Assembly (NCBI GenBank): GCA_947259095.1
Contig: CAMYLA010000004.1
Coordinates: 124,001-188,000, forward strand
Length of the DNA: 64,000 nucleotides
Source of the DNA: an uncultured Acidimicrobiaceae bacterium
GTDB lineage: Bacteria > Actinomycetota > Acidimicrobiia > Acidimicrobiales > SZUA-35
Direction: 5' to 3'
A program made the translations under genes and the position numbers. A model generated the notes under the pieces. It saw only the letters and a list, made by a program, of their open reading frames with translations, made no database searches and was not told the origin of the DNA. This document shows positions 25,847 to 34,323 of the stretch, one piece after another (position 1 is the stretch's first letter; each line of letters starts with the position of its first letter).

Positions 25847-26520
25847 GCGCCGTCCCCGGTGAGGAGCAGTGGGAGCTCGAGGTCGGCCGGCTGCTCGGAG
25901 CGCTGCCGCCGGTGGACCCTCCGCCCGGCTTCATCGACGCCGCCCTCGACCATCGCCCGCTCCACGCCGGCCGGGTGATGGCCGGCCTCCTGGCTCTGTC
26001 GCTGCTGGCCATGACGGCGGCGATCGCCACCGACGCCGTTGGTCGCAGCCGCATCACCCCACAGATCGACGAGTTGGCCAGACAACACGATGTTGTGGTC
26101 AGGGGCGGGCTGCTCGGTTCGCTGACCGGTGAGGTCGACCATGTGGTCGACACGCCCGTCGAGATGCCGGACGGCTTCCAACGGACCCACAATCTGGAGG
26201 CCGAGGAGGTTCGTCAGGCGGTCTTCGCCCGAGGCGATGAGGCGGTCTCGGTCTTCGTCCAGGACGGGCTGGTCAGGTGGGAGTCGCTGCCGGCCGGCAG
26301 CCGGATCGAGATCGACGGCCTGATCGCCTGGCACGACGAATCGATGCAGACCACGCTGGTGCAGACATCGAACGAGACGGTCCTGATCGTCGGCATGTCG
26401 AGTGCCGACGCAGCCGACGTTCTGGCCACCATCCCCCGCCGGGAACCGACGATGCTCGATCGGGTGCACCACACGATCAGCTCGATAACCGGGCAGTTGG
26501 GCTACCCGGACGTCGGCTGA
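25843..26520 (+). CDS. Probable membrane partner/anti-sigma factor of the ECF sigma factor
   Basis: A 225-residue protein coupled to the sigma gene by a 4-nt overlap. Residues 1-40 would be cytoplasmic; a single membrane helix follows (GRVMAGLLALSLLAMTAAIA, about 44-65), then an extracytoplasmic domain of about 155 residues with a MucB/RseB-like or sigma-E regulatory flavour (VDTPVEMPDGFQRTHNLEAE). The zinc anti-sigma motif H-x3-C-x2-C is absent; there is no cysteine at all, so redox control by zinc release can be excluded. Assignment rests on position and topology, not on a recognised domain. Confidence 0.6.
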   Translation: MSAVPGEEQWELEVGRLLGALPPVDPPPGFIDAALDHRPLHAGRVMAGLLALSLLAMTAAIATDAVGRSRITPQIDELARQHDVVVRGGLLGSLTGEVDHVVDTPVEMPDGFQRTHNLEAEEVRQAVFARGDEAVSVFVQDGLVRWESLPAGSRIEIDGLIAWHDESMQTTLVQTSNETVLIVGMSSADAADVLATIPRREPTMLDRVHHTISSITGQLGYPDVG

Positions 26521-26701
26521 CGGGCCCCGCAAGCCCGTTGCGCTGGCGCGATCGGCCCGGCGTCAGGTCCACCGCTGCCGGCTCGGCCCAGGGTCGTCAT
26601 GGCCCGCCGGCTGCGCACCGCGACAAGCGTTCGTGGAGGAAGCGGCTGGTTCGGCCAGGCGCGGCCGGTGCTGTCGGGGGGCGGTGGGGGCAGCGGTTCG
26701 G

Positions 26702-26941
26702 TCAGCGGGCCATGGCGGCGCTGCGCCGAGCTTTCAGGATGCGACGGCGCTGGCGCTCCGAGGTGCCACCCCAGACGCCGTGATCGATCCGGTTCGCCAG
26801 TGCGTATTCGAGGCACGGCTCCTTCGATGGACAATCGGCGCAGATCTTTTTCGCCACCTCCACACCAACGCCGTCGCTGGGGAAGAAGAGGCTCGGCGGG
26901 TGTTCGTTGCAGCTGCCTGCGGCCATCCAATTGCTTTCCAT
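26702..26941 (-). CDS. WhiB-family iron-sulfur transcription regulator (second copy)
   Basis: A 79-residue Wbl protein if started at the ATG at 26941 (MESNWMAAGSCNEHPP); an ATG at 26968 adds nine residues. Cluster cysteines are GSCNEHPPSLFF, ICADCPSKEPC in C-x2-C-x5-C spacing; then GVWGGTSERQRRRILKARR. The acidic-aromatic N-terminus is as in WhiB/WhmD-type proteins linked to septation and development. Both start choices lack a strong ribosome-binding site. It diverges from the 27099 gene; the 130-157 nt between them carries an inverted repeat overlapping the upstream start. Confidence 0.88.
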   Translation of the reverse strand: MESNWMAAGSCNEHPPSLFFPSDGVGVEVAKKICADCPSKEPCLEYALANRIDHGVWGGTSERQRRRILKARRSAAMAR

Positions 26942-26965
26942 ACCGACTAAGACGTCGCAATAGGC

Positions 26966-26991
26966 CATTTGGTTCCCAGATAGGCCAAATG
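26966..26991. promoter_or_regulatory. Inverted repeat CATTTGG-N12-CCAAATG at the second whiB start
   Basis: The 7-bp arms at 26966-26972 and 26985-26991 are perfect. The longer motif ATAGGCC is also directly repeated next to each arm. The element lies over the upstream candidate start of the minus-strand whiB and within its leader, so it is placed to act as an operator or a translation-controlling hairpin. Confidence 0.45.
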
Positions 26992-27098
26992 AACCAGAAA
27001 AATCTTTCGATGTAGAGCGTGGGGTCGTTGGCGTCGTGATGACCGGGCCGGCTGTCCGTGGCCAGATTTGTGGCCCGTGACCAGTAGAATCGGCGCTT

Positions 27099-27632
27099 AT
27101 GACTGACATCGAGCCCGAAGAAGACCTCCCTCCGGTCGCCCACGTGATTCTGGTCTACAACGGGCCGGTTGCTCCCCACTGGGAGATGAAGGTTCGTTAC
27201 GGTGATCAGAAGATGCTCGACGACTTCTGGACCCGGGTCCACGCCCGCCTGTTGCTCCTGCCGAAGCACGACCCGCAGTTCCGCCGGAACCGGGAGCGGG
27301 TGAACCGCGACGCCGAGCGAGAACTGATCATCTGCGACTGGGATCTCGGAGAGCACGACGCCGAGAGCACCTCCACCCCTCCCGCCGCCGTCGCTCCTCC
27401 CGTGGAGGCTCCCGCACCGGTTGTGGAGGCCGCCGAAGCGGTTGAGGAGGCTGTGGAGGTGGTCGAGGCTACAGAAGCGATCGAAGCGATCGAAGCGGTC
27501 GAAGTGGTCGAGGAAGCTGAGGTGACAGAAGCGGCTGTCGAGGCGGCCCCGGAGGCCGCAGCTCCCGATGACGGATCCGCAGAGGACGGGCCGATGGTCG
27601 AGGGCGCCGAGCAGCCCGCAGGCCAGAGCTAG
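27099..27632 (+). CDS. Conserved hypothetical protein with acidic Val/Glu/Ala repeat tail
   Basis: A 177-residue protein I do not recognise. Residues 1-90 look globular, with VAHVILVYNGPVAPHWEMKV and an Arg-rich helix FWTRVHARLLLLPKHDPQFR. Residues 95-177 are low complexity, built from V-E-A/V-E-V and A-I-E-A-I-E units. No signal peptide or membrane helix. Its TAG stop overlaps the GTG start of the ROK gene by 1 nt, so it is probably translated with it. The 3' half is made of near-identical codons, so it may vary in length between strains. Confidence 0.75.
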   Translation: MTDIEPEEDLPPVAHVILVYNGPVAPHWEMKVRYGDQKMLDDFWTRVHARLLLLPKHDPQFRRNRERVNRDAERELIICDWDLGEHDAESTSTPPAAVAPPVEAPAPVVEAAEAVEEAVEVVEATEAIEAIEAVEVVEEAEVTEAAVEAAPEAAAPDDGSAEDGPMVEGAEQPAGQS

Positions 27633-28597
27633 TGGCACCCTCGCCGAGTGGTCAGCTGTTGATCGGCGTTGACCTCGGCGGGACCAAGATCCTGGCCAGG
27701 GCGGTCGATCCGGCCACCGGCAAGGCCCAGGGCCGGGTCAAGCACGTCACACCGGCCGGCCCCGCCGCAGTGCTCGATGCCCTGGTCGACACCATCACCA
27801 AGGTCGACGGCTGGTCCGAGGCTGCCGGTGTCGGCATCGGTGTCCCCGGCTTCGTCGACCGGCACGGTGTGGTGGCGAAATGCCCCAACATCGAAGGCTG
27901 GGACGAGCCGGTGGCGGTGGCGGCCGAGCTGACCGAGCGGCTCGGCAAACCGGTGGTGGTGGCCAACGACGTGAACTGCGGGGTGGTCGCCGAGCACCGG
28001 CTCGGGGCAGGCCGAGGCCAGACCAACCTGCTGGCGGTGTTCGTCGGAACCGGCGTCGGCGGGGGTGTGGTCATCAACGACACCTTGGCGGTCGGCGATC
28101 GTGGCATGGCCGGCGAGATCGGCCACGTGACGGTCGAGCCCGGCGGCCGACCATGCGGTTGCGGCGGCTTCGGCCACCTGGAGACCTACGCCGGTCGGGC
28201 CGGTATCGACCGGGAGGCCAGGCGTCGGGCCGAAACCGGTGGCACCGAGCTGCTCGTCGAGTTGGCCGGCGACGGTCCGATCAAGTCCCGCCACCTGGCG
28301 CGGGGACTTCGGGACGGCGATCCGACAACGGTCGAGCTGCTGGCAGAGGCGGCAGACGCCCTGGCGTTGGTCATCGGCAATGCCGCAGCACTGCTCGATC
28401 TGCCCCGGGTGGTGCTCGGCGGCGGGGTGGTCGACAAGTTGGGTCAACCGTTCCTCGACCAGATCGCCGCCTCGGATCGCTTCGGCGGCTTCGGACCCGA
28501 CTTCGTGGAACTGGTGGCCGCCGACCGGATCGACGATGCCGGGGCCATCGGTGCCGCGGTGCTGGCCGCCGATCAACTGGTCGGCGTCTCCATCTGA
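27632..28597 (+). CDS. ROK-family sugar kinase (glucokinase-like)
   Basis: A 321-residue ROK protein with a GTG start. LLIGVDLGGTKILARAV is the phosphate-1 ATP loop; VGIGVPGFVDRHGVV, VANDVNCGVVAEHRLGAGRG and FVGTGVGGGVVIN follow in family order, with GHVTVEPGGRPCGCGGFGHLE as the zinc/sugar-binding loop. The third Cys of the usual C-G-C-G-x-x-G-C-L-E is His here, so zinc binding may be altered. The Asp in VANDVN is the catalytic base position. Product is probably a glucose-6-phosphate or related kinase; polyphosphate-dependent glucokinases also belong here and a ppk gene lies downstream, but ATP versus polyphosphate use cannot be decided. Confidence 0.85.
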   Translation: MAPSPSGQLLIGVDLGGTKILARAVDPATGKAQGRVKHVTPAGPAAVLDALVDTITKVDGWSEAAGVGIGVPGFVDRHGVVAKCPNIEGWDEPVAVAAELTERLGKPVVVANDVNCGVVAEHRLGAGRGQTNLLAVFVGTGVGGGVVINDTLAVGDRGMAGEIGHVTVEPGGRPCGCGGFGHLETYAGRAGIDREARRRAETGGTELLVELAGDGPIKSRHLARGLRDGDPTTVELLAEAADALALVIGNAAALLDLPRVVLGGGVVDKLGQPFLDQIAASDRFGGFGPDFVELVAADRIDDAGAIGAAVLAADQLVGVSI

Positions 28598-28946
28598 TCG
28601 TGCCCGTGCCCGTGGGTCGGCGGGCCGGTGCCGGTTCGGTGGCGTCGGTTGGGCGGTCCCAAGGCGGTGGGTGCGGCTCGGCGACGTCGGTGCGGGGCGG
28701 CTCGGTGGGTTCGACACCGCGACCCCGAGCGCGGAATCGCTCACCGGTGACCGGCTCCGGCCGATGGGTCGCTGACCGGGTGAGCCGGGCGAAATGCGAC
28801 TAGGTTCTATGTGCACCGACCAACGTGTGACCGATGGCCCTGGTCGAAGGGTCGCCCGGTCGCGAGTGTTGAGATAGCCGCTGCGACGTCGGTCGGTGAC
28901 GAGCGGCGTATGCCGAGATTTTCAAGATGAGGGGAGCCGTGGAGCG
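28598..28946 (+). other. Gene-free interval before ppk
   Basis: No gene supported in 349 nt. The first half is very GC-rich with imperfect GTGCCC repeats near 28602-28612. I see no PHO-box repeats (GTTCA at 11-nt spacing) upstream of ppk. The TTG chosen as the ppk start is preceded by GGAGC. Confidence 0.5.
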
Positions 28947-31109
28947 TTGACCGAGGCCGAAGAAACCGAACAGCGACGGTACCTCAACCGGGAGCTGTCC
29001 TGGCTCGACTTCAACTCCCGCGTCCTGGCCCAGGCCGAGGACGCCGCCCTGCCGCTGTTGGAACGGTTGAAGTTCTGCGCCATCTACGCCTCGAACCTCG
29101 ACGAGTTCTTCATGGTTCGGGTCGCCGGGCTGAAAGACCAGGTGGCCGGTGGCGTCACCAGTGCGCCGCCGGACGGCCTCAGCCCGCTGGCCCAGCTGGC
29201 CGAGATCCGCAAACAGGTCGATGCCCAGGCCACTCGCCTGCAGCAGGTCGAAGCCGGCGAGATCATCCCCGGCCTGGCTGAGGAGGGGGTGGAGCTGCTG
29301 GACTGGAACGAGCTGGGGCCGGCAGACCGCAAGCGGGCAACCGGTGAATTCGAGGATCGGATCTTCCCCATTCTCACCCCCCTGGCGCTCGACCCGGGCC
29401 ACCCCTTCCCCTACATCTCCAGCCTGTCACTCAACGTTGCGGTCCTCGTGGTCGACCCCGAGACCGGCCAGCATCGTTTTGCCAGGGTCAAGGTGCCGCC
29501 GGCTCTGCCCCGCTTCCTGGCCCTGCCGGACAATCGGTTCGTGGCCGCAGAGCAGGTCATCGAAGCTCATCTCCACGACCTGTTTACCGGCATGGAGGTG
29601 GTCGGCGGCTGGCCGTTCCGGATCACCCGAAACGCCGACCTCACCCTCGACGAGGACGCCGAGGACCTGTTGGAGGCGGTCGAGGTGGAGCTGCGCCGCC
29701 GCCGCTTCGGTCGGGCCATCCGGCTGGAGGTCGACGACGAGATGCCGGACGAGGTCCGTGAGCTGCTCCAGCGTGAGCTCGATCTCGACGAGGAGGACAT
29801 CTTCTCCTACCTCGGCGGCCTCGACGCCTCGGCCTACTGGCAGTTCCAGACCCTCGATCGTGGCGATCTCAAGGGCTCGCTCACCCCGGGCACCGTACCC
29901 CGGCGGCTGAAGGACATCGAGAGCAGTCGAGATCTGTTCTCCCGGATGGGTCGGGGCGACATCCTGCTCCACCACCCCTACGAGTCGTTCGGCTCCTCGG
30001 TCACCGAGTTCGTACGGCTGGCCGCGCAGGATCCCGACGTGCTGGCCCTGAAGATCACCCTCTACCGGACATCGGGCGACAGCCCGATCATCGATGCCCT
30101 CATCGATGCCGCCGAGGCGGGCAAGCAGGTGGCGGCGCTGGTGGAACTGAAAGCCCGGTTCGACGAAGAGGCCAACATCACCTGGGCCCGCAGGCTGGAG
30201 GACGCCGGGGTCCACGTCGTCTATGGGCTGGTGGGGCTCAAGATCCATGCCAAGACGGTCCTCGTCATCCGCAACGAGCAGGACGGCATCCGCCAGTACT
30301 GCCACGTCGGCACCGGCAACTACAACTCCAAGACGGCCAGGATCTACGAGGACATCGGCATCCTGACCGCATCGCCGGCCGTTGGCGAGGATCTGACCCA
30401 GCTGTTCAACTTCCTCACCGGCTACGGCCGTGACGTTTCCTACCAGCGGCTGCTGGTGGCGCCGGGCTCGCTCCGACGAGCCCTCGACGAGCTGATCGTG
30501 TCCGAGATCGAAGCGCCGGAGGGCACCGGCCGGATCATCTTCAAGATGAACAGCCTGGTCGATGCCAAGATCATCGATCGGCTCTACGAAGCCAGCCAGG
30601 CCGGGGTCCAGATCGACCTGATCGTTCGGGGCATCTGCTGCCTGATCCCCGGTGTGCCGGGGATGTCGGACAACATTCGAGTCCGCAGCCTGGTTGGCAA
30701 GAACCTCGAGCACTCCCGACTGTACTACTTCGCAAACGGTGGCCTGCTCGACGGCGACGAGACCGGCGACGACGCCGACGGCGGGGGGACGTTCTACATC
30801 GGCTCGGCCGATCTGATGCCCCGGAACCTCGATCGACGGGTCGAGGTCCTGCTCCGGGTCGAAGACGCCGATTGCGAGGAACGGCTGCACGAGATCCTCC
30901 GGGTCAACATGGAGGACACGGCGATGGCCTGGGAGCTGGGGGCCGACGGCAGCTACCGTCGGGTCGGCGGAGACTACAACGCCCACGACGTCTTCGAGGA
31001 GCTGGCGGCGGAACGCAACGAGGTTTCGGCCGAGGTGCCGACGGGAGCGCCCACCGGTGCCGCCGATCGGCTTCGACAGTTTCTGCCCCGGCGCCGTAGT
31101 AACTTCTGA
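28947..31109 (+). CDS. ppk1: Polyphosphate kinase 1
   Basis: A 720-residue protein with a TTG start preceded by GGAGC; no better ATG exists nearby. Domains run in PPK1 order: an N-terminal helical domain (RYLNRELSWLDFNSRVLAQA), a head domain, then two phospholipase-D-like catalytic domains. The autophosphorylated histidine is in GLKIHAKTVLVIRNE (about residue 433) and the second essential histidine in LEHSRLYYFANGG (about 588). ATP-binding arginine motifs such as LYRTSGDSPIIDAL are present. The enzyme makes polyphosphate from ATP and works in reverse. It is followed 2 nt later by a Nudix gene and lies 2 kb before the pst cluster, in keeping with a phosphate-storage region. Confidence 0.95.
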   Translation: MTEAEETEQRRYLNRELSWLDFNSRVLAQAEDAALPLLERLKFCAIYASNLDEFFMVRVAGLKDQVAGGVTSAPPDGLSPLAQLAEIRKQVDAQATRLQQVEAGEIIPGLAEEGVELLDWNELGPADRKRATGEFEDRIFPILTPLALDPGHPFPYISSLSLNVAVLVVDPETGQHRFARVKVPPALPRFLALPDNRFVAAEQVIEAHLHDLFTGMEVVGGWPFRITRNADLTLDEDAEDLLEAVEVELRRRRFGRAIRLEVDDEMPDEVRELLQRELDLDEEDIFSYLGGLDASAYWQFQTLDRGDLKGSLTPGTVPRRLKDIESSRDLFSRMGRGDILLHHPYESFGSSVTEFVRLAAQDPDVLALKITLYRTSGDSPIIDALIDAAEAGKQVAALVELKARFDEEANITWARRLEDAGVHVVYGLVGLKIHAKTVLVIRNEQDGIRQYCHVGTGNYNSKTARIYEDIGILTASPAVGEDLTQLFNFLTGYGRDVSYQRLLVAPGSLRRALDELIVSEIEAPEGTGRIIFKMNSLVDAKIIDRLYEASQAGVQIDLIVRGICCLIPGVPGMSDNIRVRSLVGKNLEHSRLYYFANGGLLDGDETGDDADGGGTFYIGSADLMPRNLDRRVEVLLRVEDADCEERLHEILRVNMEDTAMAWELGADGSYRRVGGDYNAHDVFEELAAERNEVSAEVPTGAPTGAADRLRQFLPRRRSNF

Positions 31110-31111
31110 CG

Positions 31112-31507
31112 GTGAGCAAGAACGGACTGGTACGGGCCTCGGGCTGCGTTGTCTATCGGATCACCGACGACGGGCTCGAGGTGTTGGTGGCCCATCGTCC
31201 ACGCTACGACGACTGGGACTTCCCGAAGGGCAAGTTGGAGGACGGCGAGACCGATCTGGAGTGTGCCCTTCGCGAGACCGAGGAGGAAACCGGGTTCACC
31301 GGTGAGGTCGGTCCGGAGCTGCCGTCGGATCGTTATCCGGTCAACAAGGGCGACAAGCTGGTCCGATGGTGGCTGCTGCACCAGACCGGCGGCCGGTTCA
31401 AGGCCAACGACGAGGTCGATGAGGTCCGGTGGTTGTCGCCGGAGACTGCGGCCGACGTGCTGTCCTACGACCACGCCAAGGGGCTCCTGGCCCACCTCCC
31501 TCGGTAG
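31112..31507 (+). CDS. Nudix hydrolase (MutT/Ap4A-hydrolase-like)
   Basis: A 131-residue protein with a GTG start 2 nt after the ppk stop. The Nudix box is complete: G-K-L-E-D-G-E at the start, then R-E-T-E-E-E-T-G-F, so G-x5-E-x7-R-E-x2-E-E-x-G is satisfied. The preceding HRPRYDDWDFPKGK is typical of MutT1 and diadenosine polyphosphate hydrolases. The C-terminal histidine phosphatase domain of mycobacterial MutT1 is absent. It probably cleans oxidised nucleotides or dinucleoside polyphosphates; coupling to ppk suggests polyphosphate-related nucleotide turnover. Confidence 0.9.
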   Translation: MSKNGLVRASGCVVYRITDDGLEVLVAHRPRYDDWDFPKGKLEDGETDLECALRETEEETGFTGEVGPELPSDRYPVNKGDKLVRWWLLHQTGGRFKANDEVDEVRWLSPETAADVLSYDHAKGLLAHLPR

Positions 31508-31518
31508 AGGTCATCGGC

Positions 31519-32958
31519 GTGACGGGCGGCGGCCGACGTCCGGCCTTGACCGGCCCATCGATCTGGTGGTCGACCCCGGCCAGTCCGGCATCGCAGTTCA
31601 CCGAGGCGGAGCTGGCCCGATCCCGGGTCTACCACCGGCCGCTGCGGCGGGTCGGCCTGGCCTCGGTTGCGGCCAGGATCGTACTGCTGGCCGTCGCTGC
31701 GTGGGTCGCCCCCGAGATCGCCGATCGTCTCGGCCTCCCTCAGCCGGTCACCGGGGCGGGCTGGTTCGACATGGTCACCTCGGCCTCGTTGGCCCTGTCG
31801 GCGGTGCTGACCGTTGTGGCCCTGCGGCTGCCATCGGTGGTGGCCGACGGCTGGTTCGAGTTTCGTTTTCGCCGAGGGATCGAGGGGTATCGGCCGCTGC
31901 GATTCACGTCGTTCGCCTCGACCACGTTGCTGCTGGCCATCATCTCCTGGTTGGTGCTGATCCCGGCCGCCGCCTCGTTCTACCGGCTGGCGGCGGTGAT
32001 CGTCGATCGGCGGTTGCTCTACACCATGGTGGTGGTGCTCGTGGCGTCGACGGTTGCGGTGGCCGCCGTGGTGGAGCGCCTGATCCGGAGGGCGCCGGTC
32101 GGGCGGGAACGACCTCTCGACCCCGAGTCGGCCCCGGGCCGGGCCTGGCATACGCTGGCCGAGCGGTACGGACTGGCCGATGTGCCGTTCCTCATCGGGC
32201 CGGTCGGTGGGGGAGCGGTCGGCACCGATCGTGGCGTTGCGTGCGATGAGTGCGATGAGTGCGTTGAGTGCGATGAGTGCGTTGAGTGCGATGAGTGCGT
32301 TGAGTGCGATGACGGCAACCGGGGCCCGGAGAGAGGCCGGAGCGGGGCCGACGAACAAGGTCGCGGTGGGCCCGACGAGTTGCCAAACGCCTGCGCCATC
32401 GGCCTGGCCGGCAACCGCCGGGTGGTCGTGACCGAGGCGCTGCTGGCCGAGGAGCCGGAGATCCGCGATTTTGTGGTGGCCCACGAGTTGGCTCACCTTG
32501 CCTTCCACCATGTGGCGGTCAGGGCCGCCACCACCGTGCTCGTTTCGGCTGCCGTGGTGGCCACGGTCGGGCTTGCGGCCGGATCCGGGCTGCCATGGAC
32601 CTGGTTCGGCACCGACCCCGTTGAGCCGCTCGGGCTCCCGGCGGTGGCCCTGGTGGCGATGCTGGGAGCCGGGCTGATTGCCCCGCCGGCGAACTGGCTG
32701 TCGAGGGCTCAGGAACGGTCCGCCGATGGCGGCGCAGTGTCGATGGTCGGAGCTCCGGCAGCCGTGGACGTCGCCGTCCTGCACCTGGCGACGGCGGCCG
32801 ACCTCGACCCGCCGTGGTGGGCCAGGCTCTACGGCGAACACCCGCCGCCGGCCGAACGCCTCGAATGGCTGGCCCGACATCGGGCCCGGGCGGTGCGATC
32901 CGATCGAACCGGGCGGCAGCGAGATGGCGATCGACCCTCCTCGCCCGTCGGGTGTTGA
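31519..32958 (+). CDS. M48-family membrane zinc metallopeptidase with a Cys-rich insert
   Basis: Start at the GTG at 31519; 479 residues. Several hydrophobic helices occur in the first 190 residues (AARIVLLAVAAWVAPEIADR, SLALSAVLTVVALRL, LLLAIISWLVLIPAA, TMVVVLVASTVAVAAVV). The peptidase part reads PNACAIGLAGNRRVVVTEAL, then VVAHELAHLAFHHVA (the H-E-x-x-H zinc motif), membrane helices, and the third ligand Glu in RAQERSADGGAV. The insert between GTDRGVA and the PNACAIG strand is a Cys/Asp/Glu repeat with eight cysteines. Family members (HtpX, Oma1, Ste24-like) degrade membrane proteins or process peptides. Start choice is uncertain because GTG 31519 has no clear ribosome-binding site. Confidence 0.8.
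   Translation: MTGGGRRPALTGPSIWWSTPASPASQFTEAELARSRVYHRPLRRVGLASVAARIVLLAVAAWVAPEIADRLGLPQPVTGAGWFDMVTSASLALSAVLTVVALRLPSVVADGWFEFRFRRGIEGYRPLRFTSFASTTLLLAIISWLVLIPAAASFYRLAAVIVDRRLLYTMVVVLVASTVAVAAVVERLIRRAPVGRERPLDPESAPGRAWHTLAERYGLADVPFLIGPVGGGAVGTDRGVACDECDECVECDECVECDECVECDDGNRGPERGRSGADEQGRGGPDELPNACAIGLAGNRRVVVTEALLAEEPEIRDFVVAHELAHLAFHHVAVRAATTVLVSAAVVATVGLAAGSGLPWTWFGTDPVEPLGLPAVALVAMLGAGLIAPPANWLSRAQERSADGGAVSMVGAPAAVDVAVLHLATAADLDPPWWARLYGEHPPPAERLEWLARHRARAVRSDRTGRQRDGDRPSSPVGC
32242..32313. repeat. 9-bp tandem repeat coding a C-D/V-E array
   Basis: Units TGCGATGAG and TGCGTTGAG alternate for about 72 bp, encoding eight cysteines each followed by D-E, V-E or a final D-D. The frame is intact. 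This is inside the peptidase gene, just ahead of the catalytic motif. Confidence 0.9.
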
Positions 32959-33053
32959 CCGGCGACTCTTTCGGGTGTTGACACGGTGAAGCGGTCACAC
33001 CTGCCGGGTGCCGCCTCGGATTGAGGCCGGCGACCAGCGCCTCCACCGCCAGT

Positions 33054-33082
33054 GTTCACCCCTCGTTCACCTGCAGTTCATG
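33054..33082 (+). promoter_or_regulatory. PHO box upstream of pstS
   Basis: GTTCACC at 33054, GTTCACC at 33065 and GTTCATG at 33076 form three direct repeats with an exact 11-bp period. This is the spacing and core of the PhoP/RegX3 boxes known from Streptomyces and mycobacteria. It lies about 100 nt before the pstS TTG start, and the regulator pair encoded at the end of the cluster is the likely binder. The rest of the 32959-33177 gap has no gene. Confidence 0.8.
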
Positions 33083-33177
33083 CTGCCCAGGCTCGGCGGC
33101 CACTTCTCCTCCCTAGCTTGGGCCATGAGAGCATTCACCCGGCGCGGACGTCCGGGTTCCACTGAGGAGAGGTTCCC

Positions 33178-34278
33178 TTGAAAGCGACGAAATTGGCGAG
33201 ATTGCTGGGTCTGCTACTGGCCGTCACCTTGATCGCCGCGGCGTGCGGCGACGATTCGGACGATGGGGCGGAAGGTGGCGACGAAACCGCCACCGAATCG
33301 ACTGCATCGGCCGACGGCGAATCTGGCGACGGTGGTGCGTCCGGCGATGCCGCAGCCTGCCAGGCCGGCAACATCAACATCTCCGGTTCCTCGACCGTGG
33401 AACCGATCAGCCGCCGGGCGGCCGAGCTCTACGAAGAGGTCTGCGCCGACGCCATCATCACCGTCGACGGGCCGGGGACCGGGGACGGTTTCAAGCTGTT
33501 CTGCGACGGCGAGACCGACGTCTCCGATGCGTCTCGAACGATCAAGGAGTCCGAAGCGGACGTCTGTGCCGAGAACGGCATCGAGTACACCGAGCTGAAG
33601 GTGGCATTCGACGGCATTGCGGTGATGACCAGCCCGGCAAACGAGGCCGTCGAGTGCCTGGCCTTCGCCGATCTCTATTCGCTGCTTGGCGGTCAGAGTG
33701 AAGGCTTCGACAACTGGAGCGACGCCGATGCCCTCGCCGCCGAGCTCGGCTCGACGGTCGCCCCCTTCCCAGACGCCCCACTGAGCATCAGCGCTCCCGG
33801 GACCGAATCCGGCACCTACGACAGCTTCATCGAGATCGTGCTCGAAGGCATCGCCGAGGAGCAGGGAGACACCCAACTGATCCGCCAGGACTTCGCAGGC
33901 AACGCAGACGACAACGTCATCATCGAGGGCATCGCCAGCAACGACACCAGCCTCGGCTGGGTCGGTTTCGCCTTCGCCGAGGAGAACATCGATCGGGTCA
34001 AGGAGATCGCCGTGGCCGCAGAGCCGGGTGGCGACTGTATTGCCCCGACTCCCGAGACCATCGCCGATGGCAGCTATCCGGTCAGCCGGGGTCTCTACAT
34101 CTACGTGAACAACGCCAAGATCGCCGAGAACCCGGCGCTGGCCGGCTACATCGACTTCTACCTCGGTGACGGCTACACCGAGTCGGTCACCCAGGCCTTC
34201 GGTGACACCGGCTATGTCGAGCTGCCGGACGACCAGCTCAACGCCAGTCGAGAGGCCTGGGCCTCGGCCACGAGCTAG
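33178..34278 (+). CDS. pstS: Phosphate ABC transporter, substrate-binding lipoprotein PstS
   Basis: A 366-residue lipoprotein with a TTG start preceded by GAGGAGAGG. The signal peptide ends at a lipobox-type VTLIAAAC (Cys 23), followed by an acidic/Ser-rich linker. The mature part binds phosphate: [20 protein letters not shown] at its start, [20 protein letters not shown] and [13 protein letters not shown], all PstS hallmarks. It delivers phosphate to PstCA from the outer side of the membrane. The PHO box upstream predicts induction at low phosphate. Confidence 0.92.
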   Translation: MKATKLARLLGLLLAVTLIAAACGDDSDDGAEGGDETATESTASADGESGDGGASGDAAACQAGNINISGSSTVEPISRRAAELYEEVCADAIITVDGPGTGDGFKLFCDGETDVSDASRTIKESEADVCAENGIEYTELKVAFDGIAVMTSPANEAVECLAFADLYSLLGGQSEGFDNWSDADALAAELGSTVAPFPDAPLSISAPGTESGTYDSFIEIVLEGIAEEQGDTQLIRQDFAGNADDNVIIEGIASNDTSLGWVGFAFAEENIDRVKEIAVAAEPGGDCIAPTPETIADGSYPVSRGLYIYVNNAKIAENPALAGYIDFYLGDGYTESVTQAFGDTGYVELPDDQLNASREAWASATS

Positions 34279-34323
34279 GAACAGCGCAACACCGACAACC
34301 CGGACTGGAGCGGACAAGGGGTC

